NCBI GenBank assembly: GCA_947306975.1
Contig: CAMZHU010000003.1
Span: forward strand, 1-33,891
Direction: 5' to 3'
DNA: 33,891 nt
From: an uncultured Clostridia bacterium
GTDB lineage: Bacteria; Bacillota; Clostridia; Oscillospirales; Oscillospiraceae
The notes beneath the pieces are model-generated. The model had not been told where the DNA came from and did not search any database. It was given only the letters and a program-made list of their open reading frames with translations. The first letter of the stretch is position 1, and each line of letters opens with the position of its first letter. The position numbers and the translations under genes were made by a program. Below are positions 8,771-18,178 of this stretch, piece after piece.

Positions 8771-9703
8771 TCATTCGGTGCCCCATCTGCGCCGGATGAT
8801 CTTAACCTCTGGTTCCAGTTCTGCGCCGTATTCCCTGAAAACACGCTCCTGAACTATCTCTATAAGGCGCATCACATCGTCGAACGACGCGCCGCCTTTG
8901 TTCACTATGAATCCGGCGTGTTTGGGAGACACCTGGGCGCCGCCTACCGAACACCCTTTCAGTCCCGCACCGTCGATCATGGCAGCGGCATACCCGCCCT
9001 TGGGCCGCTTGAAAGTGCTGCCTGCGCTGGGCATATCCAGCGGCTGACTTGCTCTGCGTTTTTCCGAGAGCTCATCCATCCGCGCCTTTACCGCGTCTGC
9101 GTCGCCCCGTTCAAGACTTATTACTGAAGAAAGTATCACTGAATCAGTATCTGAAAACACGCTGTGTCTGTATGAGAAGTCATGTTCTTCTTTCCTGACC
9201 TCATACACGCCCCGTTCCGGGTCGAAGGCAAGCGTCGACGTGACGACGTCCTTCATCTCTCCGCCGTATGCTCCCGCGTCCATGGATACGGCTCCGCCCA
9301 GGGTTCCCGGTATACCGTGGGCGAATTCAAAGCCCGTAAGCCCGTTCTGCAGGGCGAATACCGCAAGACGCGAGAGGAGGATCCCGGCGGGCGCAGTTAT
9401 CTCCGCATCGCCCGACAGATGAGCGTTGTCGTCCCCGCACATCGTCTTTATAACGGGAAACTCCAATTCTCCGTCCTCTATGAGCAGATTCGTGCCGTTG
9501 CCCGTGACCAGCGGCCGCACGCCCAAGTCGCTTAGCGCGGCGCAGAGCTCCGCCAGCGTCTCCGGTCTCTCGGGGACGAACATGACGGGCGCTTCACCGC
9601 CGATACGGAACGAGGTGTGTTCCTTCATGGGAACGCCCTCGAGCACGCGGGCATCGGGAACACGCCTGCGGATATCACTGATAAGAGAACCAAATCCTCT
9701 CAT
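8771..9703 (-). CDS. murB: UDP-N-acetylenolpyruvoylglucosamine reductase MurB
   Basis: MKEHTSFRIGGEAPVMFVPE, GNGTNLLIEDG, GFEFAHGIPGTLGGAVSMDAGAYGGEM, SAGSTFKRP, AAMIDGAGLKG. Confidence 0.96.
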   Translation of the reverse strand: MRGFGSLISDIRRRVPDARVLEGVPMKEHTSFRIGGEAPVMFVPERPETLAELCAALSDLGVRPLVTGNGTNLLIEDGELEFPVIKTMCGDDNAHLSGDAEITAPAGILLSRLAVFALQNGLTGFEFAHGIPGTLGGAVSMDAGAYGGEMKDVVTSTLAFDPERGVYEVRKEEHDFSYRHSVFSDTDSVILSSVISLERGDADAVKARMDELSEKRRASQPLDMPSAGSTFKRPKGGYAAAMIDGAGLKGCSVGGAQVSPKHAGFIVNKGGASFDDVMRLIEIVQERVFREYGAELEPEVKIIRRRWGTE

Positions 9704-10651
9704 TTACTGATCCTTATCCTCCGGCTCTTCAAAGTGGTTGTTGATCTGGTCCGCCAGCTCCTGAGCAGCGTTGAATCCCATCATCTTCTGTCTGTAGTTC
9801 ATGGCGGCAACTTCGATGATGATGGCTATGTTTCTGCCGGGCCTTACAGGCACGGTATAAGATACCACATCGACGCCGAGGATGTTCTCATAACTCTCGT
9901 TTATTCCGAGGCGATCGAAAACGACGCCCTCCTCCCAGTTTTCGAGTTTTACTATGAGATCTATATCCTGCGACATCTTGACGGCGCCTATGCCGAACGT
10001 ACGGCGTACGTCTATGACTCCGATTCCTCGGAGCTCCACATAGTATTTTATGAGATCCGGAGCCGAGCCTTCCAGTTTGTCCACGTCAACGCGCTTTATT
10101 TCTACCGCGTCGTCCGCTATGAGCCTATGGCCCCGCTTGAGGAGTTCTATGGCCGTCTCGCTCTTGCCTATGCCGCTCTCACCGAGGATGAAAACACCGG
10201 TGCCGTAGACTTCCACCAGAACACCGTGCCTGGTTATACGGGGCGCCATGGCGACCGTGAGGAGCCTTATTGCCTCCGCAATGACCTGCTGCGGGTCACG
10301 GGTATCGCTCAGAACGGTGACGTCGTACTTCTCCGCAGCGGAGATTAGTTCCGGTCCGGGATCTCTGCCGTGGCAGATAATGATCACAGGGATGCCTTTC
10401 GAGAACAGTTCGTCCCACTTCTGTTTTCTGACCTCGTACGGGAAGGAAAGCATGTAGGCAAACTCTATGCCTCCTATTATCTGGATGCGGTCCGCAAAAA
10501 AGTAGTTGTAGTAGCCGGTGAGCTGCAGACCGGGTCTGTGCACATCGGCGTTCTTCAGGCGTTTCGTTTCGTAATCCGTGGACCGGTACAGGATTTTGAG
10601 CTTCATCTCGTCTACGAGATAGCTCAGTTTCACGGTCTTGTAGTCATCCAT
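9704..10651 (-). CDS. hprK: HPr kinase/phosphorylase
   Basis: LQLTGYYNYF, GVLVEVYGTGVFILGESGIGKSETAIELLKRGHRLIADDAVEIKRV, PVRPGRNIAIIIEVAAMNYRQKMMGFNAA. Confidence 0.96.
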   Translation of the reverse strand: MDDYKTVKLSYLVDEMKLKILYRSTDYETKRLKNADVHRPGLQLTGYYNYFFADRIQIIGGIEFAYMLSFPYEVRKQKWDELFSKGIPVIIICHGRDPGPELISAAEKYDVTVLSDTRDPQQVIAEAIRLLTVAMAPRITRHGVLVEVYGTGVFILGESGIGKSETAIELLKRGHRLIADDAVEIKRVDVDKLEGSAPDLIKYYVELRGIGVIDVRRTFGIGAVKMSQDIDLIVKLENWEEGVVFDRLGINESYENILGVDVVSYTVPVRPGRNIAIIIEVAAMNYRQKMMGFNAAQELADQINNHFEEPEDKDQ

Positions 10652-10712
10652 ATGCTCCGCCTCCGAAAAAATTAATCATGGAACCATGCTTTATATATCA
10701 TTATACATAGTA

Positions 10713-10741
10713 ATTTTATCTAAAAGTGCCTTGTTTTGCAA
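10713..10741 (-). promoter_or_regulatory. Candidate sigma-A promoter for the hprK-murB-rapZ-whiA operon
   Basis: Minus strand TTGCAA, 17-bp spacer, TAAAAT. Confidence 0.55.
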
Positions 10742-10789
10742 GACTTTCACCGTTTGTTATGATTTAAACTCTTTAATAAAAAATAATGC

Positions 10790-10818
10790 TTGCATTTTGT
10801 TTTTGATTCTGTTATTAT
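10790..10818 (+). promoter_or_regulatory. Candidate sigma-A promoter for rpmB
   Basis: TTGCAT (10790-10795), 17-bp spacer, TATTAT (10813-10818), about 45 bp before the rpmB start. Confidence 0.5.
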
Positions 10819-10863
10819 AATCAAGCTATTTGATCACATATGTTATGCAAGGAGGTGCAGCAG

Positions 10864-11052
10864 ATGGCCAAGTGTGATTTTTGCGGCAAGGGTGTTACGT
10901 TCGGCATCAAGGTCAGCCACTCCCACAGGCGCAGCAACAGGACTTGGAAGCCCAACGTAAAGCGAGTAAAGGCTATCGTTGACGGCTCTCCCTGCCACGT
11001 ATATGTCTGTTCCCGTTGCCTTCGCAGCGGCAAGGTGACCCGCGCTAACTGA
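10864..11052 (+). CDS. rpmB: 50S ribosomal protein L28 (Cys-containing, probable zinc-ribbon form)
   Basis: MAKCDFCGKGVTFGIKVSHSHRRSNRTWKPNVKRVKAIVDGSPCHVYVCSRCLRSGKVTRAN; SD AAGGAGG upstream. Confidence 0.97.
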   Translation: MAKCDFCGKGVTFGIKVSHSHRRSNRTWKPNVKRVKAIVDGSPCHVYVCSRCLRSGKVTRAN

Positions 11053-11068
11053 CAGACCGTCTGATTTT

Positions 11069-11105
11069 TATGCTCACAGCTTACCGCTGTGAGCATAATT
11101 TGTTT
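11069..11105 (+). terminator. Terminator after rpmB
   Basis: TATGCTCACAGC (11069-11080) / GCTGTGAGCATA (11086-11097), followed by T-rich ATTTGTTTT. Confidence 0.85.
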
Positions 11106-11159
11106 TAAGGCCGCCCGGTGTCTTTAACTGGCCCGGCACTTTATACGGAGGATGATGAT

Positions 11160-11906
11160 ATGAAAATAGGTATAATCGGCCTCGGCCATCTCGGCCGCTC
11201 GCTTCTGCAGGGACTCCTCTGCTCCGGTATAGCGCCGGATGAAATAACCGCGTACAACCGCACCGCCTCCGTATGCGACGCCGTGTGTGAGAAGTTCGGC
11301 ATAGACGCCACAGGCGACCCCGGATACGTCGCAGAGACATCCGACGTCATATTCTTTGTGACGAAAGGCGCCGCTTTGGAAGAGCTCTCGGAGAGCATAC
11401 CGAGTAAAGCCTACGCCGGCAAGACCGTGGTTAGTTTCATGGCGGGCGTTCGTCCCGAAAAACTGGAATCCGCCTGCCCCGGTGCGGAGATCGTTGTCGC
11501 AATGCCGACGGTATCCATAGCGGACTGCACCGGCATAATCGCCCATACGAAGGCTCCCGAAAACGTAAGTCAGCTTTTTAAGCGTCTCGGCTATTCGTTC
11601 GAGACGACCTACGACGGCGCCGTCAGGAGCGCCGCATACGCCGCTAGCGGTCTCGGCTTTGCGGCTTATCTCCTCAGCGCTTACATGAAGGCGGGACGTG
11701 ATCTCGGCTTTAGGGAAGACGAATGCGCTAAGATAACAGATATACTCTTCACTACTGCCCTGCGGCGCGGCGATTTCGATACGATCGTGGCCGAGGTGGC
11801 GACGAAGGGCGGTGCGACTGAACGCGGCGTTATGCGCATGGATAACGTCGGAGTTCCGGGAGCTGTATCGGATGCAGTGCGCCTCGCGTACGAAAAGATG
11901 GCTTGA
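11160..11906 (+). CDS. Pyrroline-5-carboxylate reductase family protein (ProC-like)
   Basis: MKIGIIGLGHLGRSLLQGLLCSGI (Rossmann), VVSFMAGVRPEKLE, VVAMPTVSIADCTGI, C-terminal EVATKGGATERGVMRMD. SD GGAGG supports ATG 11160. Confidence 0.85.
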   Translation: MKIGIIGLGHLGRSLLQGLLCSGIAPDEITAYNRTASVCDAVCEKFGIDATGDPGYVAETSDVIFFVTKGAALEELSESIPSKAYAGKTVVSFMAGVRPEKLESACPGAEIVVAMPTVSIADCTGIIAHTKAPENVSQLFKRLGYSFETTYDGAVRSAAYAASGLGFAAYLLSAYMKAGRDLGFREDECAKITDILFTTALRRGDFDTIVAEVATKGGATERGVMRMDNVGVPGAVSDAVRLAYEKMA

Positions 11907-11930
11907 CCGCTTAAAACACTGAGGATACAA

Positions 11931-11970
11931 AGATATCCCCGATGCGAAAGCATCGGGGATATCTGTTTTT
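11931..11970. terminator. Strong terminator between convergent proC-like gene and der
   Basis: 15-bp perfect stem AGATATCCCCGATGC / GCATCGGGGATATCT with GAAA tetraloop, then GTTTTT. Confidence 0.95.
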
Positions 11971-11988
11971 GTCAGGTCATATACGGCA

Positions 11989-13317
11989 TCAGGGTTCTTT
12001 GTCGCCCTTTTGCCTTATTATCATGCGCACCGGCGTCCCCTCGAGTCCGAAGGTACCGCGTATCTGGTTTTCCAGATAACGCTGATACGAAAAATGGAAC
12101 AGCTCCGCGCTGTTGCAGAAAGCTACGAACGTGGGCGGACGGACGCCTGTCTGGGTCATATAGTAGATCTTAAGCCTGCGACCTTTATCCGTGGGCGGCT
12201 GCACACGGGCCGTAGCGTCGGCCAGGACATTGTTCAGCATCCCCGTAGTTATTCGCATAGCCGACTGGTCGTTCACGTAGTTAATGAGTTCGAACAGGCG
12301 GTCGACACGCTGGCCGGTGAGAGCGGATATGAACAGTGTGGGAGCGTAAGTCATGAACGCAAGGTCGCGGTACACGTCTGCGCGCATCTTGTCCATCGTC
12401 TTCCCGTCTTTTTCAACAAGATCCCATTTGTTTATGACGATAATGCTCGCCTTGCCCGCTTCATGAGCCAGACCGGCGACCTTCGTATCCTGCTCCGTGA
12501 CGCCTTCCCTGGCGTCGATCATGATTATGCACACGTCGGAGCGTTCTATAGCCAGCTGCGCCCTCATGACGCTGTACTTTTCTATCCTGTCGTCTACTTT
12601 AGATTTGCGTCTTATTCCCGCCGTATCTATGAAGACATAGCTTCCGAATTCATTTTCAAACCTGCTGTCCACCGCGTCCCGCGTCGTTCCTGCCATATCG
12701 CTCACAATCACGCGGTTCTCGCCGAGTATCCGGTTGACAAGCGAAGACTTGCCGACGTTCGGCTTTCCTATGACGGCGACTTTTACGGCTCCGTCTTCCG
12801 TTTCGCTTCCGTCCTCCGGAGGCAGCGCGGCGACGCAGGCGTCCAGCAGTTCGTCTGTTCCGTGACCATGTGCTGCTGAAAGTGCTATCGGATCTCCCAG
12901 CCCGAGAGTGTAGAACTCGTAGATATCCGGGTTTACCGGCCCTATCGAGTCCATCTTGTTTACTGCGAGCACGACAGGTTTCCCGGATCTGAGCAGCATG
13001 TTCGCGACCTCGTGGTCGGCCGCTGTGACGCCCGTCGTTATATCCGTTACGAAAATGATGACGTCGGCGTGATCTATCGCAAGCAGCGCCTGCTCGCGCA
13101 TGAAGAGCAGTATCTCGTTATCAGTCCGGGGCTCGATACCTCCGGTATCCACGATATCGAATGATCTACCGTTCCAGTCCGAGGATGCGTACAGCCTGTC
13201 GCGAGTGACGCCGGGCGTATCCTCAACTATCGCGAGGCGCTGGCCTGCGAGCCTGTTGAAAAGCCGCGACTTTCCCACGTTAGGCCTGCCGACTATGGCA
13301 ATGAGCGGTCTTGACAT
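11989..13317 (-). CDS. der: Ribosome biogenesis GTPase Der (EngA), two G domains
   Basis: MSRPLIAIVGRPNVGKSRLFNRLAGQRLAIVEDTPGVTRDRLY and second G domain VAVIGKPNVGKSSLVNRILGENRVIVSDMAGTTRDAVDS; KH-like C-terminus. Confidence 0.97.
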   Translation of the reverse strand: MSRPLIAIVGRPNVGKSRLFNRLAGQRLAIVEDTPGVTRDRLYASSDWNGRSFDIVDTGGIEPRTDNEILLFMREQALLAIDHADVIIFVTDITTGVTAADHEVANMLLRSGKPVVLAVNKMDSIGPVNPDIYEFYTLGLGDPIALSAAHGHGTDELLDACVAALPPEDGSETEDGAVKVAVIGKPNVGKSSLVNRILGENRVIVSDMAGTTRDAVDSRFENEFGSYVFIDTAGIRRKSKVDDRIEKYSVMRAQLAIERSDVCIIMIDAREGVTEQDTKVAGLAHEAGKASIIVINKWDLVEKDGKTMDKMRADVYRDLAFMTYAPTLFISALTGQRVDRLFELINYVNDQSAMRITTGMLNNVLADATARVQPPTDKGRRLKIYYMTQTGVRPPTFVAFCNSAELFHFSYQRYLENQIRGTFGLEGTPVRMIIRQKGDKEP

Positions 13318-13335
13318 CAGTCAACCCCCCTCCTT

Positions 13336-14658
13336 TCAGTTTCCAAATATGGCATCGGCGAAGTCGAAACCGTCCTGCTCGACGACCCTGATCGGAACAC
13401 CGAGCAGACCGGACAGCTCCTCCACCGTCATATCGTCGAGGAACATCGTCTCGCCGTGGCGAAGCATGTTCCTCGGCAGCAGAAGTCTTTCACCAAGCGG
13501 GCATCCGCGAAGCTGTTTCGCGATGTCCCCTCCCGTAACGAGCCCTGCCACATCGATCGTATGACCGAGAAAATCGTTTTCCACGGCGTACACGCGACCG
13601 TCGATACCGCTGTACCTGGCCGCCGCGTCTTCTATCATAGCCCTCATGAACGGAGCAGCCGAGCATCCGGATACTGCTGAAAAGGGCTTTTTGTCCGGTT
13701 CTTCAGGCATGTCCCTCATCGCCGCGTAAAACTCCGTCATGAAAAGCCGAAGCATTCCCACGCCGTTCTCTAACTGCGGGTATTCCTCATAGTATTCGTC
13801 GGGCGGCAGTTCCAGCCCTGCCTTCAGATAAAGCTCGTCTGCGCAGAAGAAGATGCGCGTACCGAACCTCTCGACACATTTATCGCCGTAGGAATCCACA
13901 GCCTTTACCGTCTCCATCGCCAGTTCTCTGTCGAACGGGCGGAGCGGATAGAGCCCGTCGCGGTGTTTGGTGAGGCCGACGGGGACCACCGATACGCTCG
14001 CTACCCCGGGATACATCTCCGACAGATCGGACATGCTCCTGATAAGATGCTCTCCGTCGTTGAGTCCGGGACAGCAGACTATCTGACAGTTCATCGTTAT
14101 ACCGGCGCCGGCAAATTTCCTCATTATCTCTATACCCCGGCCGCCGTTTTTATTGCCCAGCAGCATGGACCTCAGTTCCGGCTCTGTCGAATGGACCGAT
14201 ACGTTAATCGGGCTAATGCGGAGGTCCATGATCCTGCGTATCTCCCGCTCAGACAGATTCGTCAGAGTAATGTAATTGCCCTGCAGGAAACTGAGGCGAT
14301 GGTCGTCATCCTTGAAATAGAGAGTACTGCGCATGCCTCGGGGAAGCTGGTCCACGAAACAAAATACACATCTGTTCGCGCAGGCGCGCGCAGTGTCGAT
14401 AAGATATGACTCGAACTCTATTCCCGCGTCGTCGCCGTCCGGCTTCCGGATCACTGCATGCTTCTTCTGTCCGTTTGCTGACAGAAGCTCCACGGCAAGG
14501 CGCGCGTCGTATGAGTAGTACTTATAGTCGAGCACGTCGTGTATCTTATGCCCGTTTATAGTCAAAAGCCTGTCTCCTGCAGAGATCCCGGCCTTTTCGG
14601 CCGGGCTTCCCCGGTCGACAGACTTTATGGTGTTGTTCACTGCGGCACAGCCTTTCAT
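13336..14658 (-). CDS. DUF512 family PDZ/radical-SAM-like Fe-S protein
   Basis: PDZ-like N-terminus (VDRGSPAEKAGISAGDRLLTINGHKIHDVLDYKYYSYD), Cys motif ARACANRCVFCFVDQLPRGMRSTLYFKDDDHRLSFLQGNYITLTNL, adjacent to der as is usual in Clostridia. Confidence 0.9.
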   Translation of the reverse strand: MKGCAAVNNTIKSVDRGSPAEKAGISAGDRLLTINGHKIHDVLDYKYYSYDARLAVELLSANGQKKHAVIRKPDGDDAGIEFESYLIDTARACANRCVFCFVDQLPRGMRSTLYFKDDDHRLSFLQGNYITLTNLSEREIRRIMDLRISPINVSVHSTEPELRSMLLGNKNGGRGIEIMRKFAGAGITMNCQIVCCPGLNDGEHLIRSMSDLSEMYPGVASVSVVPVGLTKHRDGLYPLRPFDRELAMETVKAVDSYGDKCVERFGTRIFFCADELYLKAGLELPPDEYYEEYPQLENGVGMLRLFMTEFYAAMRDMPEEPDKKPFSAVSGCSAAPFMRAMIEDAAARYSGIDGRVYAVENDFLGHTIDVAGLVTGGDIAKQLRGCPLGERLLLPRNMLRHGETMFLDDMTVEELSGLLGVPIRVVEQDGFDFADAIFGN

Positions 14659-14675
14659 TCAGCCTTATTAGTACA

Positions 14676-14701
14676 AAAGGCGGGGATGCATCCCCGCCTT
14701 T
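14676..14701 (-). terminator. 26-nt perfect palindrome downstream of rpmF, terminator-like
   Basis: AAAGGCGGGGATGCATCCCCGCCTTT, followed on the minus strand by a further T. Confidence 0.75.
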
Positions 14702-14714
14702 GCATGAGCGATTG

Positions 14715-14897
14715 TTACTCCTCGACCTTGAGGACTTCGCGCCCGTTGTATGTGCCGCAGGATTTGCAAACCCTGTGAGACACACCGAGCTCTCCGCACT
14801 TGGGACAAGCCACAAGATGCGGAGCGGTGAGCTTCCAGTTGGCAGAACGTCTCTTATCTCTTCTCGCCTTCGATACTTTCCCCTTCGGAACCGCCAT
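14715..14897 (-). CDS. rpmF: 50S ribosomal protein L32 (CxxC...CxxC zinc form)
   Basis: MAVPKGKVSKARRDKRRSANWKLTAPHLVACPKCGELGVSHRVCKSCGTYNGREVL. Confidence 0.97.
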   Translation of the reverse strand: MAVPKGKVSKARRDKRRSANWKLTAPHLVACPKCGELGVSHRVCKSCGTYNGREVLKVEE

Positions 14898-14914
14898 GAT
14901 GACACCTCCTGTGC

Positions 14915-15409
14915 TTATTTTTCCAGGAACTGTCCTAAGACAGCCAGCCTGGGGTCGATTTCCTTAGTGCATGAACAAGGGCCGTCGTTAAGATCGGCAC
15001 CGCACTGCGGGCATAGTCCTTTGCAATCAGCCCTGCAGAGCCAGCTCTCTTCCGCGCCAAGCAGAAAAGCCGTGACGACTATCTCGTCGATATCGGCGAA
15101 GTTTCCGTACAGCGGAAACATCTCCGGGTCCTCGCTGTCCTGCGCGTTGTCGGCCAGTGTTGCTTTGATGTCGCGGTGTATGCGTCTCGTCTCCTCCCTT
15201 AGGCACCGGTCGCAGACGAAAACGGCGTCCAGATCGAGCGTTGCCGTCAGAGTGAGAACTCCGGCAATATTCCTTATGTTTCCTGACACTTTTGCAGGTC
15301 CCACGACCTCTTTGATCGGAGGATCCGCGCAGTCGGAAAGGTCGGTCTCATAATCGAATCCGACCGATTCGCCAGGTATCTGGATGATATCTCGCAGGTC
15401 AAGACGCAT
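14915..15409 (-). CDS. DUF177 (YceD-like) protein
   Basis: Located immediately 5' of rpmF; LDLDAVFVCDRCLREETRRI and SWLCRADCKGLCPQCGADLNDGPCSC Cys motifs. Confidence 0.92.
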   Translation of the reverse strand: MRLDLRDIIQIPGESVGFDYETDLSDCADPPIKEVVGPAKVSGNIRNIAGVLTLTATLDLDAVFVCDRCLREETRRIHRDIKATLADNAQDSEDPEMFPLYGNFADIDEIVVTAFLLGAEESWLCRADCKGLCPQCGADLNDGPCSCTKEIDPRLAVLGQFLEK

Positions 15410-15435
15410 GGTACACCTCGCACAATTGCTTGAAC

Positions 15436-15464
15436 ATTATAATCTATGCGTTTCCTGTTGTCAA
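15436..15464 (-). promoter_or_regulatory. Exact-consensus sigma-A promoter for DUF177-rpmF operon
   Basis: Minus strand TTGACA, 17-bp spacer, TATAAT, 27 bp upstream of the DUF177 start codon. Confidence 0.85.
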
Positions 15465-15519
15465 ATACTTTTTTAGGAATTACTGCCTGATCCAGGATCT
15501 GTATTTCTCGCGGACGCCG

Positions 15520-16791
15520 TCAGCGTGCGTATTCGAACTCCAGATCGAAAATGCTGACCGTATCCCCCTCGTTGATACCGAGTTCCTCCAGCCTGTCATA
15601 AACGCCGGAATTGCGGAGCATCCTGTCAAAGAACATCCTCGATTCATAGTCGGAAAAGTTCACGTTCCGCACCAGCTTTTCGAGCCACGGCCCCTCGAGG
15701 ATCCACACGTCGTCACAGTGCCGGATCTTAAGATCCTCAGGTGCGCAGGTATCCGGTATCGACTCGACATACTCAGGTTCATATACCGCTATCGGCGGCA
15801 GGCACTTGAGCATATCAGCCGCTCCCATGATGAGTTCACGAATGCCTGTATGGGCTGCTGCAGATATCTCGAACATCGGTATGCCTTTTTCTGCTATGTA
15901 ATCTCGGAACGATTTCAGCGTTTCCTCATCGGATACGATGTCGCACTTGTTCGCGGCTACTATCTGCGGTCTGGATGCCAGTTCAGCGCTGTAGTTCTCC
16001 AGTTCGGCGTTTATCGCCTCGAAATCCGCAATTGGGTCGCGACCCTCGCTCCCTGATACGTCAACGACATGGATAATGAGCCTGCATCTGTCTATGTGGC
16101 GAAGAAAATCATGCCCGAGTCCCGCGCCTTCCGACGCTCCCTCGATGATACCGGGGATATCCGCCATGACGAAAGAGGATCCCTCCCCGGCGTAAACGAC
16201 GCCCAGATTCGGATAGAGCGTCGTGAAATGATAATTGGCTATTTTCGGATGTGCTTTCGATACCACTGACAGGAGCGTCGACTTGCCGACGTTCGGGAAG
16301 CCTACGAGCCCTACATCCGCCAGCAGCTTGAGCTCGAGGACCACCTCCCGCTCTTCTCCTGCCAGACCGCTCTTCGCAAAACGCGGAGCCTGTCGGGTCG
16401 GCGTTGCGAAGTGCTTGTTGTCCCAGCCTCCGCTGCCGCCGCGCGCAAGCACGAACGGTTCGCTTCCGGACATGTCCTTGATGATCGCGCCGGACTCCCT
16501 GTCGCGCACTATCGTTCCGTTGGGGACATTGATGACAAGGTCTTCGCCGTCTTTCCCGGAGCAGCGTTTTCCGCCGCCGTCGGTGCCGTTTTCAGCAACG
16601 TACTTGCGTTTGTACCTGAAATCCATCAGCGTGGACATATTCGGGTCCGTCTGGAGGATAACGTTTCCTCCCCGCCCTCCGTCACCACCGTCGGGGCCTC
16701 CCGCGGCGACGTATTTCTCCCTATGGAAAGCAACTGCACCGTTTCCTCCGTTCCCGGCTTTTACTTTTATTGTGGCTTTGTCAACAAACAT
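15520..16791 (-). CDS. obgE: GTPase ObgE/CgtA with C-terminal OCT domain
   Basis: MFVDKATIKVKAGNGGNGAVAFHREKYVAAGGPDGGDGGRGGNV, GLVGFPNVGKSTLLSVVSKAHPKIANYHFTTLYPNLGVV. Confidence 0.97.
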   Translation of the reverse strand: MFVDKATIKVKAGNGGNGAVAFHREKYVAAGGPDGGDGGRGGNVILQTDPNMSTLMDFRYKRKYVAENGTDGGGKRCSGKDGEDLVINVPNGTIVRDRESGAIIKDMSGSEPFVLARGGSGGWDNKHFATPTRQAPRFAKSGLAGEEREVVLELKLLADVGLVGFPNVGKSTLLSVVSKAHPKIANYHFTTLYPNLGVVYAGEGSSFVMADIPGIIEGASEGAGLGHDFLRHIDRCRLIIHVVDVSGSEGRDPIADFEAINAELENYSAELASRPQIVAANKCDIVSDEETLKSFRDYIAEKGIPMFEISAAAHTGIRELIMGAADMLKCLPPIAVYEPEYVESIPDTCAPEDLKIRHCDDVWILEGPWLEKLVRNVNFSDYESRMFFDRMLRNSGVYDRLEELGINEGDTVSIFDLEFEYAR

Positions 16792-16930
16792 TCTGTTTCC
16801 TCCGGTTAATGAAGAAAGCTTTGGCGCAGGAGGCCTGCATATGGCGATTATACCAGTAAAACACAGCTATTTCAACAACGACATGGTTTAGGGCAGAACT
16901 ACGACTTTCATGGAGTGATTTGCATATAAA

Positions 16931-16959
16931 TTGAAAAAGTAGTATTATTTATTTAATAT
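16931..16959 (+). promoter_or_regulatory. Candidate sigma-A promoter for acyltransferase gene
   Basis: TTGAAA (16931-16936), 17-bp spacer, TAATAT (16954-16959). Confidence 0.55.
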
Positions 16960-16997
16960 GATTTCCAATGCAGAATAGTAAGTGAGAGGAGTTCCAT

Positions 16998-18056
16998 ATG
17001 GGTCCGGAACCGACTATTAACAAAACTGATCGGATCATTTACTTCGATTATCTCAGGGTCGCAGCTATTTTTGCAATAATAATGTTACATGTTTCCGCAC
17101 AAAACTGGAACGCTGTCGATGTAAACTCGCTGAAATGGCAGGTTTTCAATTGCTACGACGGCTTGCTGAGATGGGGCTCTTCGAATTTTGTTATGATTAG
17201 CGGAGCACTCTTTCTCAGCAGGAATATCCCTTTGAATAAGATCTATTCCAAGTATGTATTAAGACTGGTGATAGCTTTTCTTGTCTGGTCCTTTATATAT
17301 TCGTTATTTGAAAAAGGGCCGATCGTAAACAGAATAGTACTGATCGTCCAAGGCCATTACCATATGTGGTTTATACTTATGATCATTGGTCTGTATATAT
17401 GTCTGCCTTTTATTAGCCTCTTCACACAGAATAACAATAGAATCCGGTATTATCTGCTGCTGTGGCTTATATTTGCGTTTCTCATCCCAGAAGTTGTGCT
17501 GTTAGTTGGGGATTTTGGAAGCGAGACTGTTAAACAAATAGTAAATGCGGCAAATAAAAGCGTTGCTTATATGAAGATGAATCTCGTGATCGGATATGCC
17601 GGCTATTTTGTTCTGGGATACTATCTCAATAATATTACATTGGAAAGAAAATTCCGAATCGTTATTTATGTATTGGGCCTCTTCGGCTTTTTATCTACCA
17701 TAGGTTTAAGCTCGATCGTTTCAATAAAAACGCAGGATTATTGTTCACAATACTATAGCCCTTTCACTGTAAATGTACTGCTTGAAGTGATTGCTGTGTA
17801 TACCTGGTTCAAGTACCGGGATTATAAACGCAACAGATTGAATCGTTTTTTCCAGAAACTTGCAAAATACAGTTTTGGTGCATACCTCATTCACCCTCTT
17901 ATTATTGAACAGCTGGATAAGCATTTGGGTCTGAATACGCTTTCATTTAATCCCGCGTTTTCGGTCATTTGCATCGGCGTATTTGTCTTTATCGTTTCTT
18001 TTGGCATATCTGCACTATTGAACCAGATCCCCGTAGTGAAGAAGTATCTGGTCTAG
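16998..18056 (+). CDS. Acyltransferase 3 family membrane protein (surface polysaccharide O-acyltransferase-like)
   Basis: DRIIYFDYLRVAAIFAIIMLHVSAQNW, NFVMISGALFLSR, MWFILMIIGLYICLPFISLF, FGAYLIHPLIIEQL. Confidence 0.88.
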   Translation: MGPEPTINKTDRIIYFDYLRVAAIFAIIMLHVSAQNWNAVDVNSLKWQVFNCYDGLLRWGSSNFVMISGALFLSRNIPLNKIYSKYVLRLVIAFLVWSFIYSLFEKGPIVNRIVLIVQGHYHMWFILMIIGLYICLPFISLFTQNNNRIRYYLLLWLIFAFLIPEVVLLVGDFGSETVKQIVNAANKSVAYMKMNLVIGYAGYFVLGYYLNNITLERKFRIVIYVLGLFGFLSTIGLSSIVSIKTQDYCSQYYSPFTVNVLLEVIAVYTWFKYRDYKRNRLNRFFQKLAKYSFGAYLIHPLIIEQLDKHLGLNTLSFNPAFSVICIGVFVFIVSFGISALLNQIPVVKKYLV

Positions 18057-18107
18057 TCATGGATATTTGTTTTATGAATCAGGCAAAAGGTATCGGAAGT
18101 TAATGTG

Positions 18108-18156
18108 AAATTAAAAGGTGCTTGCATACATCTGTGTGCAAGCACCTTTTAATTTT
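18108..18156. terminator. Long bidirectional terminator between convergent genes
   Basis: AAATTAAAAGGTGCTTGCATACA / TGTGTGCAAGCACCTTTTAATTT with one mismatch; A-tract and T-tract on both sides. Confidence 0.9.
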
Positions 18157-18178
18157 GAGAAAGATTGAGCCGAATTAT

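Noticed and set aside
12010-12879. 289-aa plus-strand ORF over der
   Set aside because: Antisense shadow ORF of der, no RBS or motif support.
13255-13317. Der first G domain reads NVGKSRLFN instead of NVGKSTLFN
   Set aside because: Walker A GxxxxGKS is intact; substitution after the Ser is tolerated and probably lineage variation.
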